Assembly: GCA_013365325.1 (NCBI GenBank)
Contig: JABVXV010000322.1
Location: 1-64,000 of the forward strand
Length of the DNA: 64,000 bases
Reading direction: 5' to 3'
From: Dipetalonema caudispina
Lineage: Eukaryota > Nematoda > Chromadorea > Rhabditida > Onchocercidae
The translations under genes were made by a program, and so were the position numbers. The notes under the pieces are model-generated. The model searched no databases. It had not been told where the DNA came from and was given only the letters and a program-made list of their open reading frames with translations. Below are positions 40,126 through 52,416 of the stretch, piece by piece; the stretch's first letter is position 1, and each line of letters opens with the position of its first letter.

Positions 40126-43100
40126 ATGACGAATTGTACTATTATAGAAAGATTATCGTCATATTTGACTATCCATCAAATCATCATCGCCATTATTTTG
40201 GTATAACTAATTAAATGTTTCAACTATATAGTTTCAACATTAATTTCAGCATTCTCTTATTCTTCCAAAAAATTGCAAAATGGAAAAAATCTTCTAATAG
40301 TTGTAATTTCATTGAGTAATTTCGAAAGTAAAGTTAGAGTAACTGTAATCTTATATCTTTTACATTTTCCATGAAACTATACATTCTTTAGGTAAAATTT
40401 CAATATGTTGTTCAGTGTATCAGTTTTTTTTTTTAGCAAGAAACTTATCTTTTACAATTATATGATCAAATTATTATATCTGCAAAATTGATTACTTTCT
40501 TTTCAGATCATATTGATATTTTTCGTGGTAGTTGGAAATACATTTGTTATACTATCCGTAATCATTTATAAACGTATGAGAACATTTACAAATAAGTTAT
40601 TAACATCACTTGCCACTGCTGGTAAGTTTATTCGTTGTAAAGCCGAAAAAAGTTGAAAACTGACAAAATATTAATATATCATTTAACAAGTCAATTTTTG
40701 CTTAAATGACGAATTGAGTAATTAATTTAAATATTCTATACTATCTAGAAATTTTTCCCCAACAATAATCAAGACATTATTATCATACATTCACCAAGAT
40801 CGGTCAAATTTCAATATGTTGTCATTGGAGTATATAATCACTCTAATTATAACTGCTATTAATTCATATCTATCTCAGAAGTACTTCCAATATAATTCCA
40901 TGTTTATTCTAAATTTGGCGATCGTTGATTGGTTTAATCTACTTCGATTAAGCTTAACTGACCAACATACAATCTTGGTTTCCATAAATGAAACTTCTAA
41001 AATCTGTTTCATTTCGTCCTTTTTTTTTAACATTGTTATTGTGGTATCCGTCAAAATATCCATAGAAACATTTCTTACTTTCAAATGGTTGGGAATATTT
41101 AAAAAAAAAATTCCATTCAGCTGAGTAAATTATCAATTGCAATGAAAATGTTTACGAAATAACCAAATTCAAATCTTAAATTTAAATCTACATAATTTAT
41201 ACCAATAAAATCGCAAAGTGGAAATAATTACGAAGGCATTTCATTCTTAATACTTCATTTGCAAATCAATGAAATTGAAGTGTAATTGAAAATTTTCAGA
41301 TCTCTTAGTTGGTCTATTTGTAATGCCGTTATCGCTATTGGATTTATTATTAAATCATGCTTGGCCATTTGATACATTATTATGTAAAGTATGGTCAACA
41401 AGCGATGTCCTCTTCTGTACAGCTTCCATACTCAATCTTTGTGTCATATCAATTGATCGGTATTTGGCTACCTCTAAACCATTAAAATATTCCAGAACGA
41501 GGTAATTTAACTTTCAATATTTCAATCATTAATTAATAAGATATTATACAACAAAAAAAAAAAAATTTTTTTTTTTTTTTTTTTTTGCTCATGAAATTGA
41601 ACTCTTACCCTAAAAACTAAATACTAAGAAAGCAATCATTGAACTGAATAAAAACAATCATTGTTGATAAAGCAATTTAATTGTAAACATCTCGGATAGT
41701 GTTATTAGTGATGTCAAGCATGCATTATTTATGCGAGGATTAAATGATAGATAACAATTGCAACATATTGAAAATTTTGTTCAAGTACAAATATATTTGC
41801 ATAAAGATCAATGATCATCTAAAATTGCAATCATTTGTTAACATTAGTTTATGATGAATGGAAAGGAATGGAAGACTTTAACTAGATGAAATCTTGAGGG
41901 TTGAAATAGTAAGAGGTAGAAGATGAGAAGAAGAATTTTAGAAAGTTCTGAAATTTTAAGATTTACGAAAAATTTTATCCTTTTTGACATTTCCACACAT
42001 TTTTTTTTTTTTTTTTTTTTTTGTCTTGTTACAACTAAATTCAACATAAAGAATTTAGCAAAATGATTTTATCACAAATTATCGGAGTAATTCAAAATAG
42101 TCGTATCAAATATTAACTTTGCTTATATTAACAAGTGTTGATGACAATTTCGTGTGCAACATCAATGTTTTTAGAAATCGTAAAACAGCCGCTTTATTAT
42201 TGGGCTCAGTTTGGTTGATCTCATTCATTGTCTGTACCCCGCCATGGATATTTCATCTTGATGATTATCCCACAACTGCTCATATAAATATTTCTGAATC
42301 CACTTCATGTTTGGATATGATCGTTTGCAATTATCCCAGTGGTGTCATGTATCGAATATACAGTTCCATGGCGAGCTTCTTCATTCCACTTTTGGTATAT
42401 ACATAGCTAATTTAAACCTATCTTTTTGTAAGTAGTAGCGAAACATTCTAAATCGAAATTCAATTAATTTCAAACAAGCAGATTATTTTTTTTCTCATTT
42501 GTCAAACAAACTAGAAACGATGGATTGCTATCAAAAAATTTAATATTATAAAACGAAATAGTCTCTTGGAATTATATTTCAGTTGATGTGTTTGGTGTAT
42601 TGCAAAATATTTCGAATTGTATCGACGCGTGAAAAAGTTTTGTGGAAGAGTATCAATTTGAAATCATGTGAAAGATCTAGTAAAAGTCACATTTCTATCA
42701 GCCAAAGCAAAGACAGGTTAAATTAAAATTATTTTGTGGATTCAGATTGAAATATACTTTCATTTCTCTAATCTTTAATTCCAGTAATTATCGATCATGA
42801 GTGCAATAATCTCATTATTATCAAGAAGCTATTACGTACTGAATACAGTTATTTTCATCAAGCTATCATTAACAATTACTTTTTTACATAGCTATATAGT
42901 AAACTTAGCTAACCGAAATTACGTATCTGATCTTTTTGGTTTCTATGAAATACTTGGAATATACTGCACTGTAACGAAAGAAGCCAGATCAGTGATTATA
43001 GCATTTCGAATTATCCAATTTTTTCATCACCGAAAATAGTATAAGATACCACTGAAATTACGGCAAATATTCAACAATAATAATCAGTGGTAATAACGAT

Positions 43101-45028
43101 CAATGAGATTTTTGTTGCTGGACAACAAATAATGTCCAAACGATTGTGAAAAATGAAAATAGTTATGATGGATAAAATTTACTAGTATTTCAATTTCGAA
43201 AATTTTTGAAGATATTATCTTTGTGGTTAAATTAAAATAAGAAACGTCTAAATTAAAATTGAAATAATCTTAATGAATATGAAGTTTCAGTTTATCATAA
43301 ATAATAATAATTTTTTTTGAAAAGTTAAAAGGAAAAAAAAAAAACAATTCCTTTTTTGAAGATATCATGATTATTATTGCTATAAAATCTGACCCGAATA
43401 CTTCAACAGATTCCGTGCATTCCGAATTTTTATATTTGGCAATAATTTTTATAGGAATACCAATGAACGTTACTGTTCGCAATCGAACGGTATACTAAAT
43501 TCGGAAGAAGAATCAATGTCCGAAAAACAAACAACTAATGATTTAATGTATAGTGCTATAAGTGTTGGTCTATCTGCGTTTAAATCAAATTCACCCATTT
43601 GTCAAATAGCATCAAATGATAGATCAAAGGTCTTTTATTTCAAAAATTTTTGCTATTTAGAAATACTTCAATCTTTCTTAATTTTAAATATTAAGTACAT
43701 ATTTTAGTGTTATTAGTTTAAATGTTTTTATTGATTTATTTATGTTAACGTTAAAAAAAAAAAATATACCACTGAAAAAGTTCACTTTTCCTGGCCTTAA
43801 GGTAGGTAGATTATAACCGAGAAATGGATGTTAATATCCTTTCCAATTAAGACTAGTTGCTTTCAATCGATTAGCTGATTACTACTGAAAGAATAAGATG
43901 GAGTATTAAGATAGATAAGAGTGATGAACTTTGATGTTTACTCAATGATGACTGAGAGGGTTAGATTACTAATTCGAAATTTATCGGTTCAAAATTTAAT
44001 CAGCTATAAGAAATGTTTGATACAATTTTGCCTAGAAATAACTGATTGTAAGAACAAGCCAAATTTGTCTGATATATTTGAAGAATTCGTACATTTCAGT
44101 CACCAGTGAATCGAATAGATACTGACGATGGAGCTGTGCTAACATTAGCCAAAATAGCACAACATTGTTACCTCAAAATACAGCCTCGTTATTTATTAGC
44201 TAAAGCGCATGATCGTTATCAAACTTATGGGCCAGGAAAATTTGGTAGCAATTCCAGGGAGAAAATTGTTTATATGAAAGAACGAAAAGCTTTGAAAACA
44301 ATTGCCATTCTTTTTCTCGGTATTTTCCACACTTCTATTTAATATGGTATCTAATATAATAAAAATAACTTGAGAAAAATGAAAAATAGGAAATGTGAAA
44401 TCAACAAATCTAGGTGAAAATGAATCTATAACTTGTTTTATCATAATATCGGCTAAAAAGCTACACAATATTCTATCAAATTCCTGAATTTTTTACCACT
44501 TATCAGAAATGTTCCCCATTTTTTTCATTCTGAAAATCGTTAAACTTCAACAAAGTTTCAACTGACTGGTACATCTTATTAAATTTAATAACTTTCAGCA
44601 TTTTCAATATGTTGGTTTCCATTCTTTGTAATTTACCTGATCGAAGTGCTAGTGAGCAATCCTAATGAGGTTATTTATGCAACAAAAGAAATATTCCTAT
44701 GGCTAGGCTATTCGAATTCTGTTAGTTTTTATTAAAAAAAAAAAAAAAGTGAAAAATGAAAAATTTCGAACTTCTTATAAGATACAATTAAAACAATCTA
44801 TTGCATCGTTTCATTTCTAAATGAAATGCTGATTTTCTTGATATGATTTTGTTTAATTTGATTTTCAAATGAAAATTTCAATATGTGTTATAGGTGTTGA
44901 ATCCAATAATCTATACAATGTATAATAATGATTTCCGGCGATGTTTTCGTGATCTGTTGACATTAGGATTCATGAGGAAACGACGATCAATGAGTATCCG
45001 TAAACTTCATCAGCAAAGTAACTGTTGA
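40126..45028 (+). CDS. Biogenic-amine G protein-coupled receptor (rhodopsin class), nine exons
   Basis: Class A receptor expected at the neuronal or muscle plasma membrane, binding a monoamine. Exons 40126-40200, 40507-40621, 41300-41501, 42175-42394, 42583-42716, 43455-43629, 44100-44319, 44599-44720 and 44894-45028 join in phase to give 465 residues. Landmarks: Asn36 in the GN of helix 1; LATADLLVG with Asp64 in helix 2; Cys92; Asp99 in helix 3, the amine-binding acid; DRY at 116-118; Trp144 in helix 4; Ser194, Ser195 and Ser198 in helix 5, as in catechol or octopamine receptors; CWFP with Trp386 and FF at 389-390 in helix 6; NPIIY at 424-428. Intracellular loop 3 is long (about 160 residues) and the C-tail short (about 35). 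This fits dopamine D2-like, octopamine or tyramine receptors, but the exact subtype is not clear. The chosen ATG is the first in its frame after a stop at 40039; an upstream exon spliced at a CAG at 40060-40062 is also possible. The donor at 43630 (GTCTTT) is weak. Confidence 0.9.
40741..41124 (+). pseudogene. Fragment resembling another rhodopsin-family receptor, inside the amine receptor's second intron
   Basis: An open frame with ATG at 40816 runs for 102 codons to a stop at 41122 and is open further upstream to at least 40741. The translation contains NSMFILNLAIVDW, like helix 2 of class A receptors (Asn, Leu-Ala and Asp in the right order). After a loop with NETS and a Cys (residue 64 of the ORF) comes a hydrophobic helix-3-like stretch with regularly spaced Ser and Ile. 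No DRY motif, later helices or clear splice sites are seen. It is on the same strand as the host gene. It may be a relic of a duplicated receptor, an exon of a nested gene, or a chance hydrophobic frame. The receptor-like order of residues is the only support. Confidence 0.3.
41553..41586. repeat. A13/T21 inverted homopolymer pair
   Basis: Thirteen A are followed directly by about 21 T, in an intron of the amine receptor gene. The tract is self-complementary. Confidence 0.9.
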
Positions 45029-46172
45029 ACATATTCATAAATTTTCAATATGAATCATTTTTGCTCAAATATTTTTGATCAATATTGTTTCTTTTCTCCT
45101 TCATTTTTTTTTTTTTTTTTTCTCACTTGTTATTAATGCCAAACATTAAACATATGTAATCAGATGTACAGACAAGAATAAGATTGAAATTTGAAAATAA
45201 TATAAAATTAAATAACTATTTAACTGTGTTAGTGCTGCTATCAATTACATGCTAACAATTTAATCATTTTCATTAAACTGCTAATTGATGGAATTGTATT
45301 GCGAATTATACACTTCTTTCCTTTTCTTTTCTAATGTCTTATATTGTTTGTTAACTAAATTCATTTTATAAAGTAATGTTATTAAAATTGATGTTGAATT
45401 CTAAAAGAACTGAAGAACTAAAAAGATAAAACTATTTTATTCTTTGTAATTTCTATTTGGAAACATTAATTGTTCTATTAATAATTATTATTACGGTTTA
45501 TCATTACGTTAATTGCATTTTATCCTCAGTTTTTTTTTTTATTCGATCTTTAAAAACTATACCTCATTCATATGTGTCTTCAGTTTTATTTACCTGCTTA
45601 TATAACAAATTATATTAACCGAAAAATCATGAATTTTCAGCAATTAAAACCTTTTTACAAATATGATATAGACCTAATTACAGGTCTGGCAAATGTTATA
45701 TCATGTAAGCTTGACAATAAAAGTAATGTTGTCCCAGTGATATGAAGAGCATTACTTCATACAGAAAATTTCGAAAGAAACATAGCAAACATAATTTATT
45801 CCGAAATAAAAATTTCATGCTAAAAAAGGCGAAAAAAAAAAAAAGAAAAAAAGAAAGAGGAAATTTTTATCTTCCTTATTTTTATGAAGTAATAAATACT
45901 TACTTTTATAATTAACAAAATTTTTCAAAATATTTTCGTATAAATTTATTATGATGTGAATGCTTTTTCTTTTTCTTTGAAAAATATTAATTTTGAAAGT
46001 TTCGTTGAATTTCATTAAAACAATTTTAAAAAAATTAAGCAAAAATATAATTATAATAGTAGTCATAATGAGGAAAAATTTCACTGATTGACGCTGAAAA
46101 GTTTATTTAAGCACAATGGGATCATCATTACTTCCCAATGCAAGTATCGATCCATTGATAATGAGAAAGAGA
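45029..46172. other. Intergenic region between two convergent genes
   Basis: Holds the presumed 3' UTRs of the amine receptor (+) and the golgin (-). T tracts lie near 45106-45121 and 45531-45540, and an A-rich tract near 45832-45860. No exon is supported on either strand. Confidence 0.6.
46102..46107 (-). terminator. Candidate polyadenylation signal of the golgin gene
   Basis: TTTATT on the plus strand is AATAAA on the minus strand, about 65 bases downstream of the golgin stop codon (46173-46175). The distance is typical for a nematode 3' UTR. Confidence 0.55.
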
Positions 46173-49100
46173 TTAGGAAATTTGAATTTTGTTCTTCAGA
46201 TTTGCCCATACTTGACGTTGCTCTTCATCTGATAGATGAAGCGTACTTGAAACGTTACGTAATAGCTGCATTCGTTCTTCATCCGAACTGAAATACTTAT
46301 CTTCCAATCATCTTTTTTAGTTTTTTTTTTTTTTAATGAAAATACCAATTTCATGTAATCGTTGCAAGCATTTCTTTGAATAAAATTTTGTAATGAGTAC
46401 CTATTTAAGTAGAAATTTGTATTCTAAAATCTGACCCATCTATGAAAATAAAATGATTAATTCAGGAGAATGTTATCTTAGCATATTCAAACAAAACAAA
46501 AAAAGAAGTCAGATGTTTGATGACATTTTGGAATACGAATTTTGAAATGTACTAGAATTAATCAGATCTATCAATATCTTAATTTAAGTTGTTGAATTAA
46601 ATATTATATGTATTAACTAGGAAAACAATAAAAATTTTGATAAGACTTCATTATTATTAATAATTGTACCTAGTAAGATATTGTAGAAGGAGACGTTTTA
46701 TATTGGTGAACGAAGGGAAATCAAGTTTTGTTTGCAATTCCAATGAATCATCAGAAGAAATGCGATCAACTTCTGATAATGATTGCTTTAGTTTACTGAT
46801 CCGAACTTGCTGAGCTCGTATTGCACGATCACGATCAGTTATCATTCCTTCCAATTCAAACACTTTCGTTTGCCACTAAATTTCAATAATTTTTTTTTTT
46901 TTTAAATTTTTCCGTCTTTCTGCTCATCTTGCTTTTTTCTCACTGAACAAAAAAAAAAAAAGAAAAAAAAACACCAGAAGAATATGTTAAAAAATTTCAC
47001 TTACTCGTTGAACAATTTCTGAGATACTTTCACCATTTAAAATCATTTTTTGCAATTCAAGCTCTCTGGTAACATCATCAAGATCCATTGAAAGACGTTC
47101 TCGCTCGATAGACCATTCTCGTTTCTCGAATTCAATCTGCAAAAATCATTTTTATTATCAGTATGAAAGATATCTTAATGGTAATCTATAAAACTATATG
47201 CAAATTGCGGCTATTCCCATTAAAAATTATTTTCTAAAGATTTCAATGATCTGAATAGTCAACAAGAGCAATGAAAAACAACGAATTATGATGAATTAAG
47301 CTTACTTTTTAAATAATATCATTTACTTAAAATGGATATTAAACTACCTCAAGCAAAGAATTGTTATCTTAAAGTACTTTAAGAGTTATTCTTCTATTTA
47401 TAATTTATTTAACTTATTGCTAAATCGGTGTTTTGATCTCATTAAAATCTTACGTACCTGCCGTGATAGTGACGCGTTCCTAACTAGCAAACCGTCACGT
47501 TCGTCAATAATTTCTTGCACTTTCATCTGATTTTGTTCAGATTCACCTCTGCAATTTATTGTCATAAAGAAAGAAAGTTATTCGAGACTACGGTAAGGTT
47601 ATGAAAAAGATAAAATAAAGTAAAATCTAACATTATTCATAGATCATTTTGGCGAGAATGGAAAATAGGTTCTATTGGTCGCTAAAATTACCTGATAAGG
47701 ATTGATAAAATTGATACTGGTGGCTAAAACTATCTGATTAGGATTGATAAAATTGAGTTCGACAAGAGTTGACTATAGTGATGCAAAATGTTTCTTTGAC
47801 ACAAGCTTTATAAGTCGAGAAGTGTTAAATGTTTTCTCCTTGACCTCAGTAATAAATCATTTCATCCTCTAATTCCGGATCACTTCTTTGCTCAGTCAAT
47901 CTTACATCAATTTCTTGATTTTAATTCCTTTAAATTCGTGAGAAAGAAATTTCATGAATCTCATGAGCAGAAAATATATGAGAGAATTGTGATAAGTGAT
48001 AAATTGAGAAGTTCTTAATTTACAAATTCTTCACTAAACAGTGGAATTATTCTAGTTCATTGTCGTTATCCTATCAAAATTCAGATTATTAAAGTGAAAT
48101 TCAACAAAGAAACGAAAAATGAACAAACCCAACAGATTCAATCACAGATTGCAATCTTCCGCAATTGTATTCCAAAGCTCTAATCCTATCATACAACTTT
48201 CCAATTTCCAAATCCTTTTCATTAAGTCCATTTCGAACTATTCGCAGTTGTTTATCTTTTTTTTCAATTATTTCGCATAATTCGTTTAACCGACTTCTTA
48301 CAGCTGCGTACTTCTAAAAAGTTTTAATTTGCTTGGCAATTATTTGCTATTCTAATTAACTGAACAAAATCATACAAAAATAAGTACTGAAAATCCAGGA
48401 TTCGTATTCAATACATGAACTGATTGATCGTTTATTTTATTAAATGATGGACAATGTCGTATGCTGATCATTATGGGATTTCACTAAAATCTACAAGAAG
48501 GGTCTTTAAAAGCACAAAACTTACCTTGTGTTTATCGTTAACCCGCAAATTATTCAAATTATTTTGATCACTTTTGCTTCCTTGTGAATGCTCAATTCTA
48601 AATAGCAATGATCAAAATGATTGGTTGAAAGTTTAATTTTCTAATATGACTAACTAAATGCATGTATGCATTATTTACTGCTAAACATTGTTTGAAGCTT
48701 TCTTTTCATAAGTGAACTCTAAAATGGTAAAGCATACTTAGCATAATTAGCATTAATTTCCAGCCCACTACCAACATTAAGTGTCGGATAGAAGGATGAT
48801 GTTGATGCAGATGTAACTGATATCGGAGAAGATGTCGACAGTTGTGCCACTACAATATCATTCTTCGTTCATTCTATTCTTATGTAAGGTATAAAATATT
48901 ATACCAATTAGTAATTGTTTAGATATTTTATGTTATAAGAAAAAGACCAGTTCGAACTGTTTATATTTTTGAAGTGCAGAGTATTCACAGTTTTACTAGT
49001 AAAATATAATTACACGTCAATTACAATCATGTCAGATTCTCCCTTCCGGTCTACCTATCGTAAGATTCCGTATCGATATACATGAATCATTTGCTTGAGT

Positions 49101-49746
49101 GCGTACCGTCAGCACAATTTCCATTCGAATTTGGCCAAGTGTCTAACGAAACGAATTGTAATAACATAGGGGGAAAAAAAGTGACAAATTTCAAATCATT
49201 TTTAAATAATTAAACAAAAATTTTTCCAAATACTTAAATATTTTTAACTGTAAATAATTTAACCCAGAATTTCTGTTGAAAATAAAAAAAAAAAAAAAAA
49301 GAAAATACCACTGGTTGAATCATCAATCAAATCAGAATCATCAATACTAAGGCGTCCACTTGATTGATCATAATTCGATTGTAAAATCTGTAAAATGGAT
49401 GTTTTGAAGCTATAGCCCAATTAAATTAAATAGATACTAATGGGCTACAAATTAATCTCTTGAAAGTGATTGACTTTCATGAAATTTTAAAATTATTTGA
49501 AAAAAACGAGATGAATGCAATGTGCTTACCGGTGTGGATTGACTTGGAGGCTGATCAGAATTATCCGAAGATTTCATATTAGTTTCCAAACATTCATCTG
49601 AATAAGGATGAGATAATTTTATGGGTTTAATATATGATCTATCCTGAATAGTATTACCATGTGGTACTGATAAGGCGAGTCTTTCATCAGTTCTTCTCTT
49701 ATCATCTTGATTTTCTTGATTATACATTGCTTTAGATTTACAGTCA
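46173..49746 (-). CDS. Coiled-coil golgin with a C-terminal GRIP/GRAB-like domain, nine exons
   Basis: Probable Golgi tether. Coding exons in transcript order: 49530-49727, 49309-49387, 48738-48849, 48525-48597, 48129-48313, 47458-47548, 47005-47136, 46670-46875, 46173-46287. All phases agree and give 396 residues. A further 19 bases (49728-49746) would be the 5' UTR. Residues 1-150 are polar and Ser/Asn/Gln-rich. Residues about 155-340 are strongly charged with heptad-like Leu/Ile spacing, hence coiled coil. Residues about 344-388 (IKRLLLQYLT then LLRNVSSTLHLSDEE) resemble the GRIP domain of golgins and even more the GRAB domain of GMAP-210/Rud3. These domains bind small GTPases (Arl1 or Arf1) at Golgi membranes. 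The Tyr typical of classical GRIP domains appears to be Asn349, which favours the GRAB reading. The C. elegans GMAP-210 relative is SQL-1. This protein is much shorter than mammalian GMAP-210. Gene structure is secure; family assignment is moderate. Confidence 0.75.
47678..47757. repeat. Imperfect tandem duplication of about 40 bases
   Basis: Two adjacent copies share GGATTGATAAAATTGA and an upstream CTAAAA..T.TCTGAT-type segment. It lies in the intron between golgin exons 5 and 6. Confidence 0.8.
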
Positions 49747-49753
49747 CTGTAAA
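49747..49753 (-). promoter_or_regulatory. Candidate trans-splice acceptor of the golgin gene
   Basis: On the minus strand TTTACAG ends 19 bases before the first ATG (49725-49727). No upstream exon joins in phase: the only plausible one, ending at a GTAAAG donor near 50311, would put a stop codon at the junction. A spliced-leader acceptor is therefore the simplest reading. Confidence 0.45.
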
Positions 49754-52360
49754 TGGATTATTTTAAAGTTATCCATGAGGTTGAATTCATAATTATTTTA
49801 TAAGTACCGACATATTTATCATGAAAAGAAGTCGAATCAGGAAGTTTATTCTTAAATTTTTTCAAAATCGAAAACAAAAAATTGATGGAAACTTAATGAA
49901 AGTAAACAGGAATTCCAATAAAAAAAAAAAAACAGAAGGAAGCTATATAATATATGGTACCACCAGTCGTCATTTCAGTCTAACATTGTGATATACAAAT
50001 TTCCGTATATGAAAAAGTTTTTTTACAATTTTCCAGAACTTTTTTTTTTTCTCCATTTTTTGAAATGATATATGACAGAGATTCGTTACTAAGAAAATAA
50101 AAATTAGGGAAGCAGTACAGTAAGTCAACTTGGTATGAAAGAAGTTATATTTAATTGAAGGAATCAATACATACATTAAATGATGATCAAAAAAAAAAAA
50201 AAAAAAAAGAAAAAAGAAAAGGAAAAAGGAAAAGAAAAAGAGAAAGAAGTAAATTAGATTAAAAATTTCAAAATTTTTAACATTTAGAAATGAAATGATA
50301 AAACATTACTTTACCTCGGGTTTTAGATAATTGTCGAAATATGTCAAATGAGTTGTGCTAACATTTAAAACACTAATCATTGGCAAAGTGCTTCAATTTA
50401 GTAAATATTCCTTGTTATTTTAATACTTTCAACATATACTACAGTCTTTTGAAGCACTTTAAAGTATAATCTTATGCTAATGCAACATAACCGGATTTTC
50501 TACTTCCACCAGAAATAATTTTACTAAAGTACTTTGTAATTTTAGCTTGGGACAAAATAAGAGCGATGAAATAAAAACTATTTGTCTTCACTCTCAACTT
50601 ATTTTGTATTTTTGTTTGAAATTACTAACTGATTAATTACTTTAACGATTACAAAAATCAATTCAATTTCTCAGAGTTGAAATGAGGCAAATGAATAGAT
50701 TCTGGGTTAAGTTTATATAAAATTGATGCTATCTCTGATTGAATTCGAATTATTACAATGAAGGAAATAAATTTGCAGAATTCTTCATCTTTTCCTGCAC
50801 AAAATACTAATTTTATACGTCCTTAAGTTTCTATGGATACAATAAAATTTTAGCAATCATCACATATATATGTTAAATTATAATAAGGTAATTTGAGCAT
50901 AAATAATGAAGAATATGGTGAATTTTATGTTTCATCGAATTATTATAATTGAAGTTTGATGTGAAATTTCAATGTGTACATGTAGCAAAAATATAAAAGG
51001 TAAATGAATGTGAAAAATTAAGTTAAAATAAAATGAAATGAAACAAGAATTTCAAAAGGGAGAAACTTGTAACAATAGGTTTCAAGTGTTTGGCATCATC
51101 ATTATCATTTGTGTGAAGAATTGATTGGTGAAACTTTTACCGGAAAAGTTAGAAGTGCTTATTACGCCATATTGTGAATCACTGTTTAAGGATGTTACTT
51201 TTTCACAGTTCGGAAAAAAGGAAAAAATTTGTTGACGTTATTGCAAACAAGTTTAATTCCAATAACAGCAATTTGTCGGGAAGTTTTTAGAAAAATCAAA
51301 CCTTTCCTTTTTTCTTAGACCACTCATATTATCCGGAACAGAATTATTTATCGAAAATAAAACCAATTTTGATAAGCTCGAAAAAAGAAAAACCATATGA
51401 GGTAAAATAATTTGAAAGGAAAATTGAGTTATGAAAAATTTTACTTATTTTCGAAAAAATTTGAAAGGATGGATGAAATGAAAAAGTAGCAATGAACAAT
51501 GCAAAATTCAAATATTTTTGACGATAATTATAGGCAATATATTTTTAAATTATAAGGGACAATTCTGTTACATAAATTTTTGAAAAATTTTAAATAAGGA
51601 TGTTTGAGGTAGCTATTCCAGAATTAGAATTCGCTTCTCTTTGAAATTTTTTCTAAAAAAAATGGAAAAAAAAAAACGCGTAATTTTCTTAACTTCACCT
51701 TAAATTTTAATAATTTAATGCAATTATTTATGATAGATCGATAATTATTAAAGTAGTCAGAAAAAGGAGAGAAAAAAAAAAAAAGAGACGAAAAAAAAAG
51801 AACGACAAATTAAAATAAAACAAAACGAAAAGGATTTTTAGAGGAGAAGGAATGAGTGAGCTGGTTTTGATAGAAACACATTTAATGCTGGTTGACAAAT
51901 TATTGAAATCATACGGAGTGTTTAAAATTGTTTTGATGATATGGTAGGGAAAAATGATGAAAATAACGAAAATGACGATAATTAGCAAAATAGACTGTTT
52001 CTACCGTTGCACTAAAGACTGTCAACAAATAGCATAAGAAAAAGTAGTTGTAACAACCATAATAATAAATAATCATGATCAATTCGAGGCATTTATAGGT
52101 GTTGTAGTGAAGAAATGAAATTGCGGAATTTTTAGCATAAAATATTCCTAGAGCTTTGTAAGATTTTTTTTTTATCATCCTAAAGACTAATTTAATAATT
52201 TAAACGAAATCCTAAGTAATTTTTTTTTTTTTTTTTTTTTTTTTTAAAGTTTTTAGTTCAAATTGAACAATATCTTGTTAAAATTAATCTGAAAGATTTA
52301 TTAGAAGTAAAAATGATCTGAGTAAAATTGAAATAAAAATTATTTTTAATTCTAACTTAC

Positions 52361-52393
<33 letters not shown>

Positions 52394-52416
52394 TAAAAAA
52401 AAAAAAAAAAAAAAAA
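52361..52416. repeat. Compound A - AT - A tract
   Basis: About 17 A, then about nine AT units, then about 22 A. A 27-base T run lies 115 bases upstream at 52219-52245. Confidence 0.95.

Noticed and set aside
50311..50378. Possible upstream golgin exon encoding a 22-residue ATG-led frame and ending at GTAAAG (minus strand)
   Set aside because: Its phase-0 end would join to TGA at the next acceptor, giving a stop; a trans-splice acceptor before ATG 49727 explains the 5' end better.
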